DNA of 53,995 nt from positions 1 to 53,995 of the forward strand of contig PJAB01000042.1 in assembly GCA_002887195.1 (NCBI GenBank). The letters run 5' to 3'. The DNA is from Chrysochromulina parva (taxonomy: Eukaryota; Haptophyta; Prymnesiales; Chrysochromulinaceae). Made by a program: the position numbers and the translations under genes. Shown here piece by piece: positions 29,774 to 40,788 of this stretch; position 1 is the first letter of the stretch; each line of letters starts with the position of its first letter. Under the pieces are notes generated by a model that saw only the letters and a program-made list of their open reading frames with translations, ran no database searches and was not told where the DNA came from.

Positions 29774-31524
29774 GGTGCAAGCAGCTCTGCAGGCTTCGGG
29801 GTGTCCGCCGCTGGCAGCGCGGGGTCGGCAGCCAACATGCTCAAGTCGCAGATAGAGGACCGGCAAATGGCGCAGCTCGCCCGGCGCCGACAGGAGCAGC
29901 TCGAGAAGGAGGTGCAGTTCGCGGTAATGCAGGCCGAGGTGGCTCAGCGCAATGACGAGCTGAAGCGGCAAGAGGCGCGCAAGGCGGAGGAGGAGCAGCG
30001 GCGGCGGCGGCAAGTGGAGCGCGAGCGCGTGGAGGCCAAGAAGCGGCGCGAGGAGGAGCTGCTCGCACAGGATCGCGCGGCCGAGGCGGCCTACGAGAGG
30101 AAGCGCTCCGAAGAGCGAGCGCGCGAGCGCGAGCGCGCCCGCCTTGCTGCGATCCAGGTACGTTGATTGCCACTGATGACCTGCCTGGCATGCAAGTGCT
30201 CACCACAGCGCTACCGACCCGCCTCGGTGCGATCCAGGCCAAGCGCGATAAGAAAGAAGCGCGGCTGAGGGAGGAGGAGAAGAAGGAGCAGATGGCGCAG
30301 CGGCAGCGCGCGACGAGGCTCCTGTTCGAGGATGCGGAGCGCCGAATCCTCGAACGCGCGGCCGCCGCCGACGAGCGCAAGCGCCAGAGCCAACTGCGGT
30401 TTGAGGCGGAGCAGGCAGAGCGGAATCGTCTCGTAGCCGAGCAGATGGCGGCGGCCAAGGCGCGGATAGAGGGCGCGCAGAAGGCCATGGAGCGGCTCGC
30501 GGACGAGACACGCCGGCAGTTTGCGGAGCGAGAGGCGCAGCTTGCCGCCAAGCGCGCCGAGCAGGCCCGGGAGAACGAGGAGCACGTGCGTCAGACTCGC
30601 GAGCGGCAGCTGGCGTTGGCGCTCCGCCGGGGCAAGATCTTCGACAAGATGAAGAGCGATGAGGAGGCTCGCGTGCACGAGCTGCTGAGCAAGATGATGA
30701 GCCAGGAAGAGATGATGGAGCAGATGGCCCGGGAACGCCGCCTGATGGCCGCCATGCGTGAGGAGCAGCGAAGGCTCAGTATGCAGGATAAGCAGCAGAA
30801 CATCGCCCGCCTGATGCGCGCTAAGGAGCACGAGGCCGATCTGATGAGGCAGAAGAATGCCGAGGACGACGAGCGCGAGGCGCTGCGAAAGCGCAATAAG
30901 GCGGCGCTCATCGAACATCAACTGCTCGAAGCTGCCAAGGCCGAGCGGGCGAAGCAGGAGCTGCTGGATCAGCTCGCGAAGGCACGTTCGCCCCGGGAGC
31001 TCCAACGGCTTTCTGGCATGATACCGGTACCGGGGTCCGCCGCCGGCGCGACCGCCGCCGTCCCGAGCTCCCTGCCGAGCGCTGACCGTCTGAGTGCGGG
31101 CACCAGTGCCGAGATAGGCGCCACGCTCTCCGGTGCGGCCCAAGACGGCGCGGCCCAAGACGGCGCGGCCCAAGACGGCGCGGCCCAAGACGGCGCCGAA
31201 GAAGACGACGCCGAAGAAGACGACGCGAGCGAGCTCGACGAGGCGTACGCCGCGCTCGTGGACGTGCCAATGTTCGAAGCGGAGATGGGCGAGATGGCCG
31301 CGTGGAGGGCGATGGCAACCATAGAAGGGCCGCCCACGAAGAGCCTCGAAGCGAGTGCACCACGAGCACACCCGAAGCCGCCCACGATCCCGCCCTCGGG
31401 CAATGCGGCCCCACGCCCCTCGACGGCACGTACCCTCAAGCCCGCGGCTTCAGAGTCCGAGACGGACTACGAGCCGGCCCAGGTGATGGGTCGCCCCTCG
31501 ACCGCGGGGGCACGGCTCGCTTAA
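29474..31524 (+). CDS. Coiled-coil protein with poly-Gln, two exons (possibly flagellar)
   Basis: Exons 29474-30157 and 30238-31524 join in phase 0 as ...RLAAIQ-AKRDKKEARL, giving 656 residues. Residues about 1-75 are a small helical head (DRVYHRLLAEDALVTQAATE), then 15 Gln coded by pure CAG (29726-29770). From about 115 to 515 the chain is an almost unbroken Glu/Arg/Lys/Gln-rich coiled coil. The tail is acidic with repeats GAAQD x4 and AEEDD x2, then Pro-rich. The family is not recognised; long single coiled coils of this type are common among axonemal proteins. The start was set by the first ATG after the promoter repeat. Confidence 0.8.
29726..29770 (+). repeat. (CAG)15 microsatellite coding poly-Gln
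   Basis: Fifteen uninterrupted CAG codons within the coiled-coil gene. It should be length-polymorphic. Confidence 0.95.
30158..30237 (+). other. 80-nt intron bounded by direct repeats
   Basis: Donor GTACGT, acceptor ATCCAG. The 11-mer tgcgatccagg occurs at 30148-30158 and again at 30228-30238, exactly 80 nt apart, so the end of the upstream exon is copied at the end of the intron. Removing the intron fuses two frames in phase 0. Confidence 0.85.
31132..31224 (+). repeat. 15-nt coding tandem repeats
   Basis: About four units of ggcgcggcccaagac (GAAQD) followed by two of gccgaagaagacgac (AEEDD). Confidence 0.9.
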
Positions 31525-31917
31525 AGGAGCCGCGCGCTGTTTTCAGTCGGCCCACCGGTACCAGAGTATCGGAACACCCAGATTTCAGGTAGCCCCCGAT
31601 TATCAGAACCTCGCAGAGCGACTCAACGCGAACGCACGCCTGGGCTGTTCGGTTCCTCCTCGCCTGATCGAGTTCGGAGTTGTCCTTGTCAATGTCATAT
31701 TACTACGCGAACGCGTGTCGTGTCAAAACCGTAGTGCTATGAATTACACGCCATTCGTTTATTCTCAACCGCGGTCAATGCGTCAATCGTCAACGTCATC
31801 CCTTATCACTTCATCAGAGCGGCGCGTGACCTAACCGCGACCCGAGAGCGAGACTCGAGAGACGGACCTTGAAGAATTCTTGACGAATCGTGCCCGTCCA
31901 CTCGCAATCCGCTCTCG
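31525..31917. other. Intergenic between convergent genes
   Basis: 393 bp, AT-richer than its neighbours around 31680-31760. No feature seen. Confidence 0.5.
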
Positions 31918-33405
31918 TCAAGTGGAGGCGCCAGCGCCGCCGCCCGCCTGCTGCCGCAGCAGCCGTCCAATCTCGCGTGCACACCATGCCTCGAGGTCAG
32001 GCCGGAGCGCGCGCACCTCTTCGAGCGCCACCACAGCGCGCCCCAGCTGGCCGCGCGCCTCGAGCACGTTGCACAGGCAAAGGCGCCCCTCAACAAACCC
32101 CGGGTCCAGCTGGAGCACTTGTTCGAGAAGGGGCTCTGCCACGTCATATTGGCCTTGGAGTGCGAGAGCGAGGGCGAGCTGGAAGCGGATCGGGCCCGAG
32201 GCCTCCTGCGGCGCTGCGAGCACCGCCGGCCACAGGTGTGCCATTGCTGCCACGGGCTGCTTGGCACGGATGAGTAGCTTGCTCAGCTCGACGTGGGCGG
32301 TGACGTCGACTGGGTCGGCGGCGATACGGGCACGCCATGCGGCTGCGCCTTCGGGATCCCTAACAAGGGTCGCGCCCTCTGGATGCCCCAGCGCACCGCC
32401 CAGCGCGCTCGCCGCGGCCAAAGGCAAAGCAGTCGATGAAGGTGGAACGATGCCCGGAGTGGCGGCGGTGGCGGTAGCAATGGCGGGTCTTGCCTCCGCC
32501 GCCGACGCCCCCGTCAGCGGCAGTGACGAGGCTAACTCGTGCAACGACGGCTGCGGCGGCGGCTGTGCCGCCTGATGACGCTGCAGCGCCTGCTGCTGCA
32601 GCGCCTGCTGCTGCTGCTGCTGCAGGTGCGCCTTCCGCAGAAGCTCGGGGGACGCCATCTCCACTGCGAGCGGCGAGAGGCGTCGTACTGCCGCCGTCTG
32701 CGCGAGCGAGAACGCCGAGTTGGGCAGCCAATACATGAAGAGGCCGGCGGGCAACTCGGCGTAAAAGGGAAGGCCAACGACGGCTCCCGCCTGCGCAAAG
32801 TTGCGCAGCCCGAGCAGCAGCCCCCCTGGCCGACCCGTACTCAGCGACAGCTGCAGGTTCGCAAGCATCACGAGCAGCGACATGAGCGGCAGCGCCGCCG
32901 TCGGGTCGGGCACGGTGAGGTCGCGGAACCAGAGGATGCCGCCGACACGCAGCGCAGGTGCGTGCGGCGCGTCGGGCAGCAGTAGCCGGCGCACCGACAC
33001 GAGCAGCCCGAGCAGCAGCGGGATCTGCACGAGCGGCAGCCCAATCACGCTCAGCGGCTCCACACCGTGCTGACGGCACTCGGAGTACATGCGGACGGCG
33101 AGCGTCCTCGCGCGCTCGTTGGGCGACGTGATGGCGGCGCATTCGCGCCGCAGCGCTGCGAACCTCGGCCGCAGCCCAAACAGCCGACGCGTTTGTCGCA
33201 CCTGGTGGATGACGGTCGGAAGGATGGCTAGACGGAGTGCGACCGCGCTGCCGGCAATCGTTGCACACCAAGGCAAGCCTGTGGCGAGCTGCGCATACGC
33301 GAGGCCATCCTGCACCGCCGCGATCGGCGCAAAGGAGAGCTGGCGGCGTGGCGGCATGTGTCGCGGCGCGGCATTCCGACGCAGCATTCCGACTCGGCGC
33401 AGCAT
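31918..33405 (-). CDS. Oxa1/YidC-family insertase with C-terminal TPRs (OXA2/COX18-like)
   Basis: 495 residues. An Arg-rich start (MLRRVGMLRRNAAPRHMPPR) suits a mitochondrial presequence. Residues about 30-240 carry the Oxa1 core: LPWCATIAGSAVALRLAILP, an Arg-rich matrix loop, IGLPLVQIPLLLGLLVSV, ILWFRDLTVPDPTAALPLM and LPAGLFMYWLPNSAFSLAQ. A Gln-rich linker leads to TPR-like helices (about 360-480: LSKLLIRAKQPVAAMAHLWP, LALALALQGQYDVAEPLLEQ, VLQLDPGFVEGRLCLCNVLE). Plant OXA2 proteins combine the insertase with TPRs in the same order and insert Cox2 segments in mitochondria, so this is the best parallel; a plastid Alb3 role is less likely. Confidence 0.85.
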   Translation of the reverse strand: MLRRVGMLRRNAAPRHMPPRRQLSFAPIAAVQDGLAYAQLATGLPWCATIAGSAVALRLAILPTVIHQVRQTRRLFGLRPRFAALRRECAAITSPNERARTLAVRMYSECRQHGVEPLSVIGLPLVQIPLLLGLLVSVRRLLLPDAPHAPALRVGGILWFRDLTVPDPTAALPLMSLLVMLANLQLSLSTGRPGGLLLGLRNFAQAGAVVGLPFYAELPAGLFMYWLPNSAFSLAQTAAVRRLSPLAVEMASPELLRKAHLQQQQQQALQQQALQRHQAAQPPPQPSLHELASSLPLTGASAAEARPAIATATAATPGIVPPSSTALPLAAASALGGALGHPEGATLVRDPEGAAAWRARIAADPVDVTAHVELSKLLIRAKQPVAAMAHLWPAVLAAPQEASGPIRFQLALALALQGQYDVAEPLLEQVLQLDPGFVEGRLCLCNVLEARGQLGRAVVALEEVRALRPDLEAWCAREIGRLLRQQAGGGAGAST

Positions 33406-33758
33406 TCCGACGAGAGCGAGTCCGTCGCCTATTCACATGAAGGAAAAAAAGCTATTTTAACTCATTACAGGCATACATGGCACATAAGTCAAGTCAGTCC
33501 TGTCAGAAACAAGTGACTTTACTTGGGAACTTGGCACATAACGGACATAAGCGGGTGCCACCAGCAGACTGAAAAATGTACCGGTACAGTACCTCGTCTA
33601 CCAACTGCTGATGAGGACACATACCTGACTTGAGAGCGGCATGGCCGCGAAAGAGTGGTGTTTTCCTGACCGCTGGCGGCATGCGGCGGAACCGCGTCGG
33701 CAAAAAATTCGCCGATGAAGCGCCGGAACCGGAATCCGAATTCCGCACACCCGCGGCG
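33406..33758. other. Divergent promoter between insertase and J-protein genes
   Basis: 353 bp holding an AAGTC repeat near 33486 and AT-rich sequence at 33440-33480. The plus-strand frame is open from 33630, but the signal-peptide ATG is at 33759. Confidence 0.5.
33486..33499 (+). repeat. AAGTC repeat in a divergent promoter
   Basis: aagtcaagtcagtc, 81 bp upstream of the minus-strand ATG at 33405. Confidence 0.5.
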
Positions 33759-34484
33759 ATGAAGCGAAATTCCTTTCTCATCATCGCCGGGCTGGCCTGC
33801 GTCGCAGATGCGTACAAAGCGACATCGACGCGCGCTCACCGTTCCTTGACTGGCGCCGAGCGAGCACCGGCTTCCATCATGACCTTTGGCTTCGAGCAGT
33901 GCACGGATGCAGCGGCTGTGCGGAAGCGTTACCGTGAGCTCGCCAATGAGCTCCACCCGGACCGGCCTGGCGGCGATCTGGATAGCTTCAAACTCATGGC
34001 GGACGCGTACAAGAGGCGCCTAAATACGATGTCAAAGCTGTCCTCCGATGCTGAGCTGAAAGATGCTCTCGCCGAGCTGGCAGCTGTGCTGCTCGCGTTG
34101 TTCAAACAGGCCGTTCAAGAAGCAATGGCTGGCTCCTGGAAGCTCATTACAGGCGTGCAGGAGGCAGCTGCCGAGGTGACCCGTGACGGCTCGGCGAGCC
34201 GTTACGATTCGGCGAGTCGTGACGATTCGCCGAGGGTTGGTGCTCCGAGTACCGTGAGGGTGGGAGCACCGAGGCGTGTCTTGAACGCGATTGGCAATGT
34301 GTTCAAGGGGATTACGGACCGTAATACGGACCGAGGCACCGCAGAGACCCCGCCTCCCTCACCGCCTCCCGCTGACGATCGCCGCCGACAGCAGCCATTC
34401 AAGCCGGCGTCACAGCCGGCGCCGCCGTCCAAGTTGCGTCTGGATCGTCGGACAGAACCGCCGAGAAAACGATCGTATGAGTGA
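33759..34484 (+). CDS. Secreted or organelle-targeted J-domain protein
   Basis: 241 residues from ATG 33759. Residues 1-18 (MKRNSFLIIAGLACVADA) form a signal peptide, followed by a Ser/Thr/Arg stretch that could serve as transit peptide for a complex plastid. A J domain spans about 40-95: RKRYRELANELHPDRPGGD with the HPD triad at residues 66-68 and FKLMADAYKRR after it. J-proteins stimulate Hsp70 ATPase. The tail is low complexity with short repeats (RYDSASRDDS, RVGAPSTVRVGAP) and a basic end. The J domain is short (helices II and III clear, helix I weak). Confidence 0.78.
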   Translation: MKRNSFLIIAGLACVADAYKATSTRAHRSLTGAERAPASIMTFGFEQCTDAAAVRKRYRELANELHPDRPGGDLDSFKLMADAYKRRLNTMSKLSSDAELKDALAELAAVLLALFKQAVQEAMAGSWKLITGVQEAAAEVTRDGSASRYDSASRDDSPRVGAPSTVRVGAPRRVLNAIGNVFKGITDRNTDRGTAETPPPSPPPADDRRRQQPFKPASQPAPPSKLRLDRRTEPPRKRSYE

Positions 34485-34999
34485 GAAGGTAGGCTCGAGA
34501 CGCGAGAGTCAGCCGACGGCTCGGGGGGCGACCCACGACCGACGCACGTGTGGCCGCCGTGTTAGCCGCTTTCTCTTGTGCACACGAGAGCGTCTCATTG
34601 CCGCAATTATTTGAAGACGGGGCTTGTCGAGGGGCTTGAGGGCGCCCGGATGACACCCGTGCATTTCCGTGCATTACTTATGCATTACCCATTACGACCG
34701 CAGCCGCACGGGGCGCGAATTCATAGTACTCGTAAGCTGTAATAGCGGCGTGAGACGTGCCGAATGGGTGCCATGCCATGCGGTTTGAGAATTGCTTCGA
34801 TTCAAATTCCGTGCAGTACCGTACGTTACGCGTTCCAATGTCGCGTTCATGAGTTTCAACCTAACTTTCTTAACCTCTGTCTTGACTGTCTGAAAATCAA
34901 GGAACCAGAACCAAAACCGAGTCGTTCGGGGGTCGCCCAACAACTCCCAAACACAAAAACATTGTCAGTCCGCGTCGGCAGGAGGGGGCCCGGCGCTCC
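34485..34999. other. Intergenic between convergent genes
   Basis: 515 bp, AT-richer at 34740-34960; nothing recognised. Confidence 0.5.
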
Positions 35000-35929
35000 T
35001 TAATCGCCTTCGCCCCCAAGTCCTTGTCGAAAGTCCCTCGTCGCCGACGACGGCTCCTCGCCGACGCGCCAGTAGTCGATGCCCTCGCGCAGCCGGATGC
35101 TCTCTTGCCAGTTGTCGGGATCGTCGGCCTTGGCGCGGCGCACCTCCTCGATGGCCGTCCGCAGCTCGTCCTCCTCCGTCCGCTCCTTGAGCTTGCGCCA
35201 CTCCGCCTGCTGCCGAAGCTCGTCGGGGTCGACGGTCGCAAGCCCCTGGAACGCCTGGATGGTCGGCGTCAGCTTCGTGCGATCGACGTCCAGCTTGAGC
35301 ATTGAGAAGCCTGCGCTGCCGAGCGACTTGGGCGCCGCCCCGCTCGTGTCCCATCGGCTCGCTTGCCCGACCACGCGTAGCTCGATCGACGGCAGCGCCT
35401 GCTCGGGGTCCTGCGCCTGCGACTGGACGCCGAAAAAGAGACCCTCGTACCGCAGCTCCTGACGAAGCAGGCGGCTGCGCAACACCAACCTCATGCGCCA
35501 GCGCGAGGTGCCGCTGCCGGCCTCATCCGGCTCGTTGCGCAGCGTCCACTCGCCACCGGGAAAGTCGGAGCCGCGGCTTGTCTGACCGTCGGCACGAAGG
35601 ACGATCCGCGCAGAGACCATTGATGACGGGTCACCTCCCGCGGCCAAGGTGTTGAGCGCGTCCGACGCGGCAAGATCATCGTAAATGGACCAGAATCCAA
35701 TGGCCGCGTCGCGCGAGAGCACAGACCCAGTGGACGGTGGCGAAGCAGCCGAGGAGGCAGACCCGCCGTCGTCATCGTCTGGGAAGATGGACGAGCGAGG
35801 TGACGAGACGCAGCGCGGCCAGCGCGGTGAGGCCGCGAGCAACAACGACGTCACGGCTAAGCGTGCATGTGCCAGAAGCATTTGGCGCAACACGGCGAGT
35901 CGATGCGTCTGTGTGATGGCGATCAACAT
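35000..35929 (-). CDS. Unknown protein with N-terminal targeting sequence
   Basis: 309 residues from ATG 35929. The first 35 residues (MLIAITQTHRLAVLRQMLLA then HARLAVTSLLLAASP) combine basic and hydrophobic residues, consistent with organelle or secretory targeting. An acidic patch (PDDDDGG) precedes a globular region rich in beta strands: AIGFWSIYDDLAASDALNTL, ARIVLRADGQTSRGSDFPGG, WRMRLVLRSRLLRQELRYEG, SIELRVVGQASRWD. The end DYWRVGEEPSSATRDFRQGL is distinctive. I do not recognise the family; a plastid protein with a lipocalin-like barrel is one guess. The codon bias and amino-acid mix support a real gene. Confidence 0.68.
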   Translation of the reverse strand: MLIAITQTHRLAVLRQMLLAHARLAVTSLLLAASPRWPRCVSSPRSSIFPDDDDGGSASSAASPPSTGSVLSRDAAIGFWSIYDDLAASDALNTLAAGGDPSSMVSARIVLRADGQTSRGSDFPGGEWTLRNEPDEAGSGTSRWRMRLVLRSRLLRQELRYEGLFFGVQSQAQDPEQALPSIELRVVGQASRWDTSGAAPKSLGSAGFSMLKLDVDRTKLTPTIQAFQGLATVDPDELRQQAEWRKLKERTEEDELRTAIEEVRRAKADDPDNWQESIRLREGIDYWRVGEEPSSATRDFRQGLGGEGD

Positions 35930-36076
35930 CACACCAAGTCCAAAGGCCCATGAAACTCATCAGGCGACGCGTGCCTCCAGTCAGTGAGGTTCAAAACGCC
36001 GTCTCGGGCGAAGCGCGCTCAACTTGGAAAGGTGAGTGCGGACTGTTGACCGAGGTGTGGACTGGTTGGAGCCCGG

Positions 36077-37202
36077 ATGGGCAAGAAGGGCAAGGGCAAG
36101 CAGCCGCCACCCTCGAATGAGGAGATCGACATCGAAAGATACCGGGTCAATGCGGACATTGCCAACTGGGACGCGCGCCGCGTGCGCTCGCTCTACGAAC
36201 GCAAGCAGCTCGAGCTCCAGCAGAGCATGGCGACGCAGCGCGAGCAAGCGGCGGAGCGCGAGGATCTCTACGAGTACGTGGACGCGCAGATGCTGCACAC
36301 AGCGCGCGACCGACTCGCCAACGAGATCGCGCTGCGCCAGTTCCAGACGGACGCCGACCGCGAGCGCGCGAGCCTGCAGCAGCGGCTGGGCGACCAGGAG
36401 CGCAGCACGGCGAGCACGATCACGAAGCTGCGCGCGGAGCTCGCGGAGCGCACGGCGGAGCTCGAGTACCTCGTCGAGTTCCGCGGCAAGCGTGCTACCA
36501 TGGAGGCCGAGCTCGTCTCGTTGCGCGAGCAGCTGGCGGCGGAGCGGGAGAGCCGGAAGCAGTATGAGCACGAGCGCGACGTCGAGGCGTGGCGGCAGCG
36601 CGAGGCGCTGAACGCGGAGATGCTCAAGCGGATCACGCGCGCCAAGGCGGCGTTCCTCGAGATCACGAGCGAGATGCTCGACTCCACCGTCCACCGCACG
36701 ATGCTCGAGAACCAGAACATGAGTGACGAGCTGCAGGCACTCTCCGCGCGACTGGACGGGCTCCTGCACGAGAACCTGTCGCTCATGAGCGAGCGCGCGT
36801 CGCTGTCGCGCGAGCTGGAGCTACAGCGACAGCAGGAGGTGACCGAAGTGAGGCGCTCGCTCGCACGCCGAAAGCTCGCCGAGACCGCCACCGAGCGGCA
36901 CGAGGCACTGAGCCGCGATCTCGAGCTCGCGAGATCGGACCTCGCCGTCGCGCACGCGCGTGCGACGGCACACGAAGCGACCATCCGAAAGCAGCAGCTG
37001 CAGCTGCAGTCGGCCGAGCGGCGCGTGGGCGCGCTCACGGCCCGCGTGCGCGAGCAGCAGTCCTTCATCGAGCGGCGCTTCCATCAGCACGAACCGCCCG
37101 AGCCGGTGCCATATCCCGATTGGAACCACGTGTTCCCACAGAGGGGCAGCCACGGTTTCCCACAGCGGGGCCGGCCGCGCGCGCTGCCGGCCGCCGCTCA
37201 GT

Positions 37203-37236
<34 letters not shown>

Positions 37237-38662
37237 TGGCGACGACGACGACGACGACGACGATGGCGCTTACGATGGCGCTTATGCGGAAGACGCCCAG
37301 GACGGCGCCGCTGCCGACGCGGCCGTCGAAGCAGCTGCCGAGCGCGCCCGCGCTGCTCGCCGTCATGCAACCGTCAGGCAGCAGCCCGCCACCGCCGACG
37401 CCGCTGCTTGCGCGCCCTCTGCAGCGGCGGCATCTGGGCTCTTCACAGTCACAGCTGCGCCGCAGAGCTTGCTGGCCGCGAGCTTACGAGCCGCTGCCAT
37501 GGGCTCTTCACATTCACATTCACATGCACATTCACAGCTGGACGGTGATGGGAGCACCGCCGCGCCGCCGCCGACCCCCACGGTGGGTCCGCTTGTTGAG
37601 CCTGCCGATCATTCACATTCACATTCACGGCTAGTTGAGCCTGCCGGAGCACCTGCCGATCATGCCGCCGCCGCACCTGCACCCGCGGTCCATATTGGGG
37701 ATGGCGCCGCACCGGGCGCCGCACCGGCACCCGCGCCTGCACCCACATCGGCCGACGCACCAGGCGACGTGACGCAGACGTCGCTCATCGTGGCCGCACT
37801 CGCGCCGCACTCGAGTGCCAAGCCGGCAAGTGCACGCCCTCAGACGGCACCACGCGCGCTCGAGGTGGCGCGTCCGCCCGCGACGGCGCGAGGCACGAGC
37901 GCGCCGCGCAATCGCGGCGTGGCGGACAAGCGCGACCTGCTCACGACGGCGCTCTTTGAGCACGGGCGCTCACCGCGAGGGTTCCATGCGCGCTCGATCT
38001 CGGCGCGCCCGAGCTCATCTCCGCGATCTCGCGTCGCCGTCCTCGGCGGCGGGCCACTGGGCCATGGACTCGGTGGCGGTGCTCTCGGCTACCTCACCGG
38101 CCAAAGGCCCAGCAGCGCGGCACCCGCTCAGCACGGCGCTCAGCACGGCGCTCGGCACGGCGCTCAGCATCCGATCTACGCGGCGCTCCAAAACCTGCAG
38201 CCCACCGCCGCCGGCGCGGCTGGAGGCGGCGCTTGCGCTTGCGCCGGCGCCGGCGCCGTCGTGGTGCGCGAGACGAGTGCTCAGTACGGCGCGGGACGCG
38301 AGACGAGAAGCCTCGCAGACAGCGCTGTATTGATCATCCAGACGGCCGAGATCGCCCCCGCGCCCAAATCTTCCAAGGGCGGCGCCGCCGCGCGCGGCAC
38401 GGCCACGTCCACGTCCTCGTCCACGCCCGGCACCCGCATCTCGGCGCGCATCTCGCAATCAGCCGCCGCGCCCGGCGCGGCGCCGGCGGCGGCGGTGCCG
38501 CCGTCCCCTGAACAGGAGCAAGAGCAGGAGGAGCGCCTGGAGGAGCGAGTGCTTGGCATGGTGCCAGGCGCCGAGACCGAGACCGACGCTGGCGCGGCGA
38601 GCGAAGAGGGTCGGAGCGAGGCCCTCGTGCCCACGCCCGCGCAGGACGACGCTGAATCCTGA
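36077..38662 (+). CDS. Coiled-coil protein, BBOF1/DUF4515-like N-terminus
   Basis: 861 residues. The start MGKKGKGKQPPPSNEEIDIE and the helix with DLYEYVDAQMLHTARDRLAN and YLVEFRGKRATMEAELVSLR resemble basal-body-orientation-factor-1 and other DUF4515 coiled-coil proteins of cilia. Residues about 15-340 are continuous coiled coil. The second half is unlike the family: poly-Asp (about 377-397), a HSHSHSHAHS run, Ala/Pro-rich linkers, and basic Ser/Arg stretches. By comparison BBOF1 is about 530 residues long, so the tail is an addition. A basal body or axoneme site is inferred. Confidence 0.7.
37204..37266 (+). repeat. (GAC)n microsatellite coding poly-Asp
   Basis: Near-pure GAC repeats with two interruptions (GATGGC), inside the BBOF1-like gene. 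Confidence 0.9.
37506..37634 (+). repeat. cattca hexamer repeats coding His-Ser
   Basis: Two clusters of cattca units (about 37508-37540 and 37611-37632) code HSHSHSHAHS and HSHSHS in the BBOF1-like gene. Confidence 0.85.
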
Positions 38663-38823
38663 ACATCAGACAAGTCAACACGCATGTCATTCTGAGTGTC
38701 AAACGGTCTGCACTGAGTTACAATCGTTCTGAGCTAATGGAGATGTGAACAGTCATTTTGAATCGTGATCGTGAAATCAACCGCTCGCCGGGAAATCGAT
38801 CCGGACGGCCTCGTCCCGGCGCC

Positions 38824-40321
38824 ATGGCGGCCCGGCTGCGCCAGCAGGGCCGTGGCAAGGAGCTCGTGCTCGCCTTCGGCGGCGACGTCAACATCGGCGG
38901 CTTGATCGACCAGAGCCTTCCGCAGAGCGTGCCCGACGGCCGTGCACGCGCAGCGGCGAAGCGGCTGCGCCAGCAGCACCCGCTGCTGCAGCGCGGCATG
39001 CGGACGGCCGAGCTGTGGGGCGACTGCGCCGGCATCCTCGGCGAGGCGTCCATCACCGTCGTGAGCCTCGTCAGCCCGCTCACGCTGCACAGCCAGCGCT
39101 CGCGCGCGACCGGCGGCGGCTTCAAGCCGGAGACGCACCGGTCGCACCCGCTGAACGTGGAGGCGCTCGTGGACGCGAACATCGACCTGGTGAGCCTCGC
39201 CAACGGGCACAGCCTCGACTTCCGCGAGGACGGCCTGCTCGACACGTACGAGGCGCTCGACGCGGCGGGCATCCGGCACATGGGCTCGGGCATCGACCGA
39301 GCGACGGCGCTGCGCCCGACGGTGATCACAGCGCTCGGGCGCAAGCTCGCCTTCTTCGCGCTCTCGGCGGCGGGCGGCGGGCTGCGCGACGCCGCCGGGC
39401 AGGAGATGTGGGCCGCCAACGAGCAGCGGGCGGGCATCGCGCACTTCGAGCTCTGGGAGGATGAGGGACGCGCCGAGATTTTGGCCGAGATGGCCCACGA
39501 GGTGCGCGAGCTGCGCGCGGCGCAGCGGATCTCGCTCGTGATCGTCTCGGTGTGCTGGGGCACGCACGGCCCCGACGGGCGACCCCTCGCGGCCGGAGGC
39601 GCCGTGCCGCCCGTCATTCGCCAGTTCGCGCGCTCCCTGGTCACGGAGGTCGGCGTGCAGCTGGTGCACGGGCACGGCACCGGCGGCGCCTTGGGCCTCG
39701 AGGTACACGAGGGCGCGCCCATCCTGTACTCCTGCGGCGCGCTGCTCGCGGATGAGCCCGCCGCCGGCGCCGCCAGCGCGGACGCGGGCGCGTCGTCGGC
39801 GGCGCGTCCCGACTTTGGGTACATAGCACGGCTGATGCTGCGACCGTCCGACAACCTAGGGTGGGTCGAGCTACGGCCCGTGCAGAGCCGACTGCTGCAG
39901 GTCAACCAGGCGCGAGGGCGCGAGCTCGCGCGCGCGCTCGGCGCCCTCGAGGCGCAGTGCCGCGCCCTCGGCTCCACGTGTCGTCGGTCGCGCGACGGGC
40001 TCGTCGTGTATGTGACCGATTGGCCGCCGCGCGAGCCGCGAGCGCCTGTGCCCGCCGCTCGTCGCTTACGGCGCGAGGCGGCCGAGGCGGCGGCAGAGCT
40101 CGAGGGCGTGCGTCTCGAGAAGATCAGCGGCGCCCCCCTCACCGGCGGCGTGCGCACCGATGGCAGACGACGCGCCTCGACCCGGTGGCAAACGCTCGGG
40201 GACGACGTTCCGCAGCGGCTGGCGGCCGGCGGCGACGATTGGCGTCTCGCGACCGTGTTCCGCGCGCTCCAAGGTTGGTGGACTACTGGTCGTCTGCCGT
40301 GGAGCGGCGGCGCGCAAGTCG

Positions 40322-40368
<47 letters not shown>

Positions 40369-40757
40369 AGTGGCGGCGGCGGCATGCCTTGGACAAGGAG
40401 ACACGTACAGCTGCACGAGGACCCTAACCTGGAGGAGGGTATCGAGGTGAGCAGTTGGGGTGGCGGCGGCTGGGGCGGCGGCGGCGGTGGCGGTGGCGAG
40501 GATGCTCACGCCGCCGCCACCCTGGGCGGCGAGGGGGATGGATGTGCACCCGACGAGGGCTTCGAACTCGCGCGCCTTCCGCGCCCGCCACGGCGCGTGC
40601 GCACCGCCGCGCCGCGTGACGAAACCCTCGTCCATGCCAACGGCGACGCCCACCACGGCGCTCTCGACGAGCCTGCGGCCGCGGCCGCCACTAGAGGCGG
40701 CGGCGGCGGCGGGCTGTCGGTGCTCGGGCTCTCGTCGGATGAGGACGATCTAGGCGA

Positions 40758-40788
<31 letters not shown>

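Noticed and set aside
38718..40385. 555-codon minus-strand open frame with poly-Pro start
   Set aside because: Antisense shadow of the CapA-like gene; composition follows the (GGC)n run.
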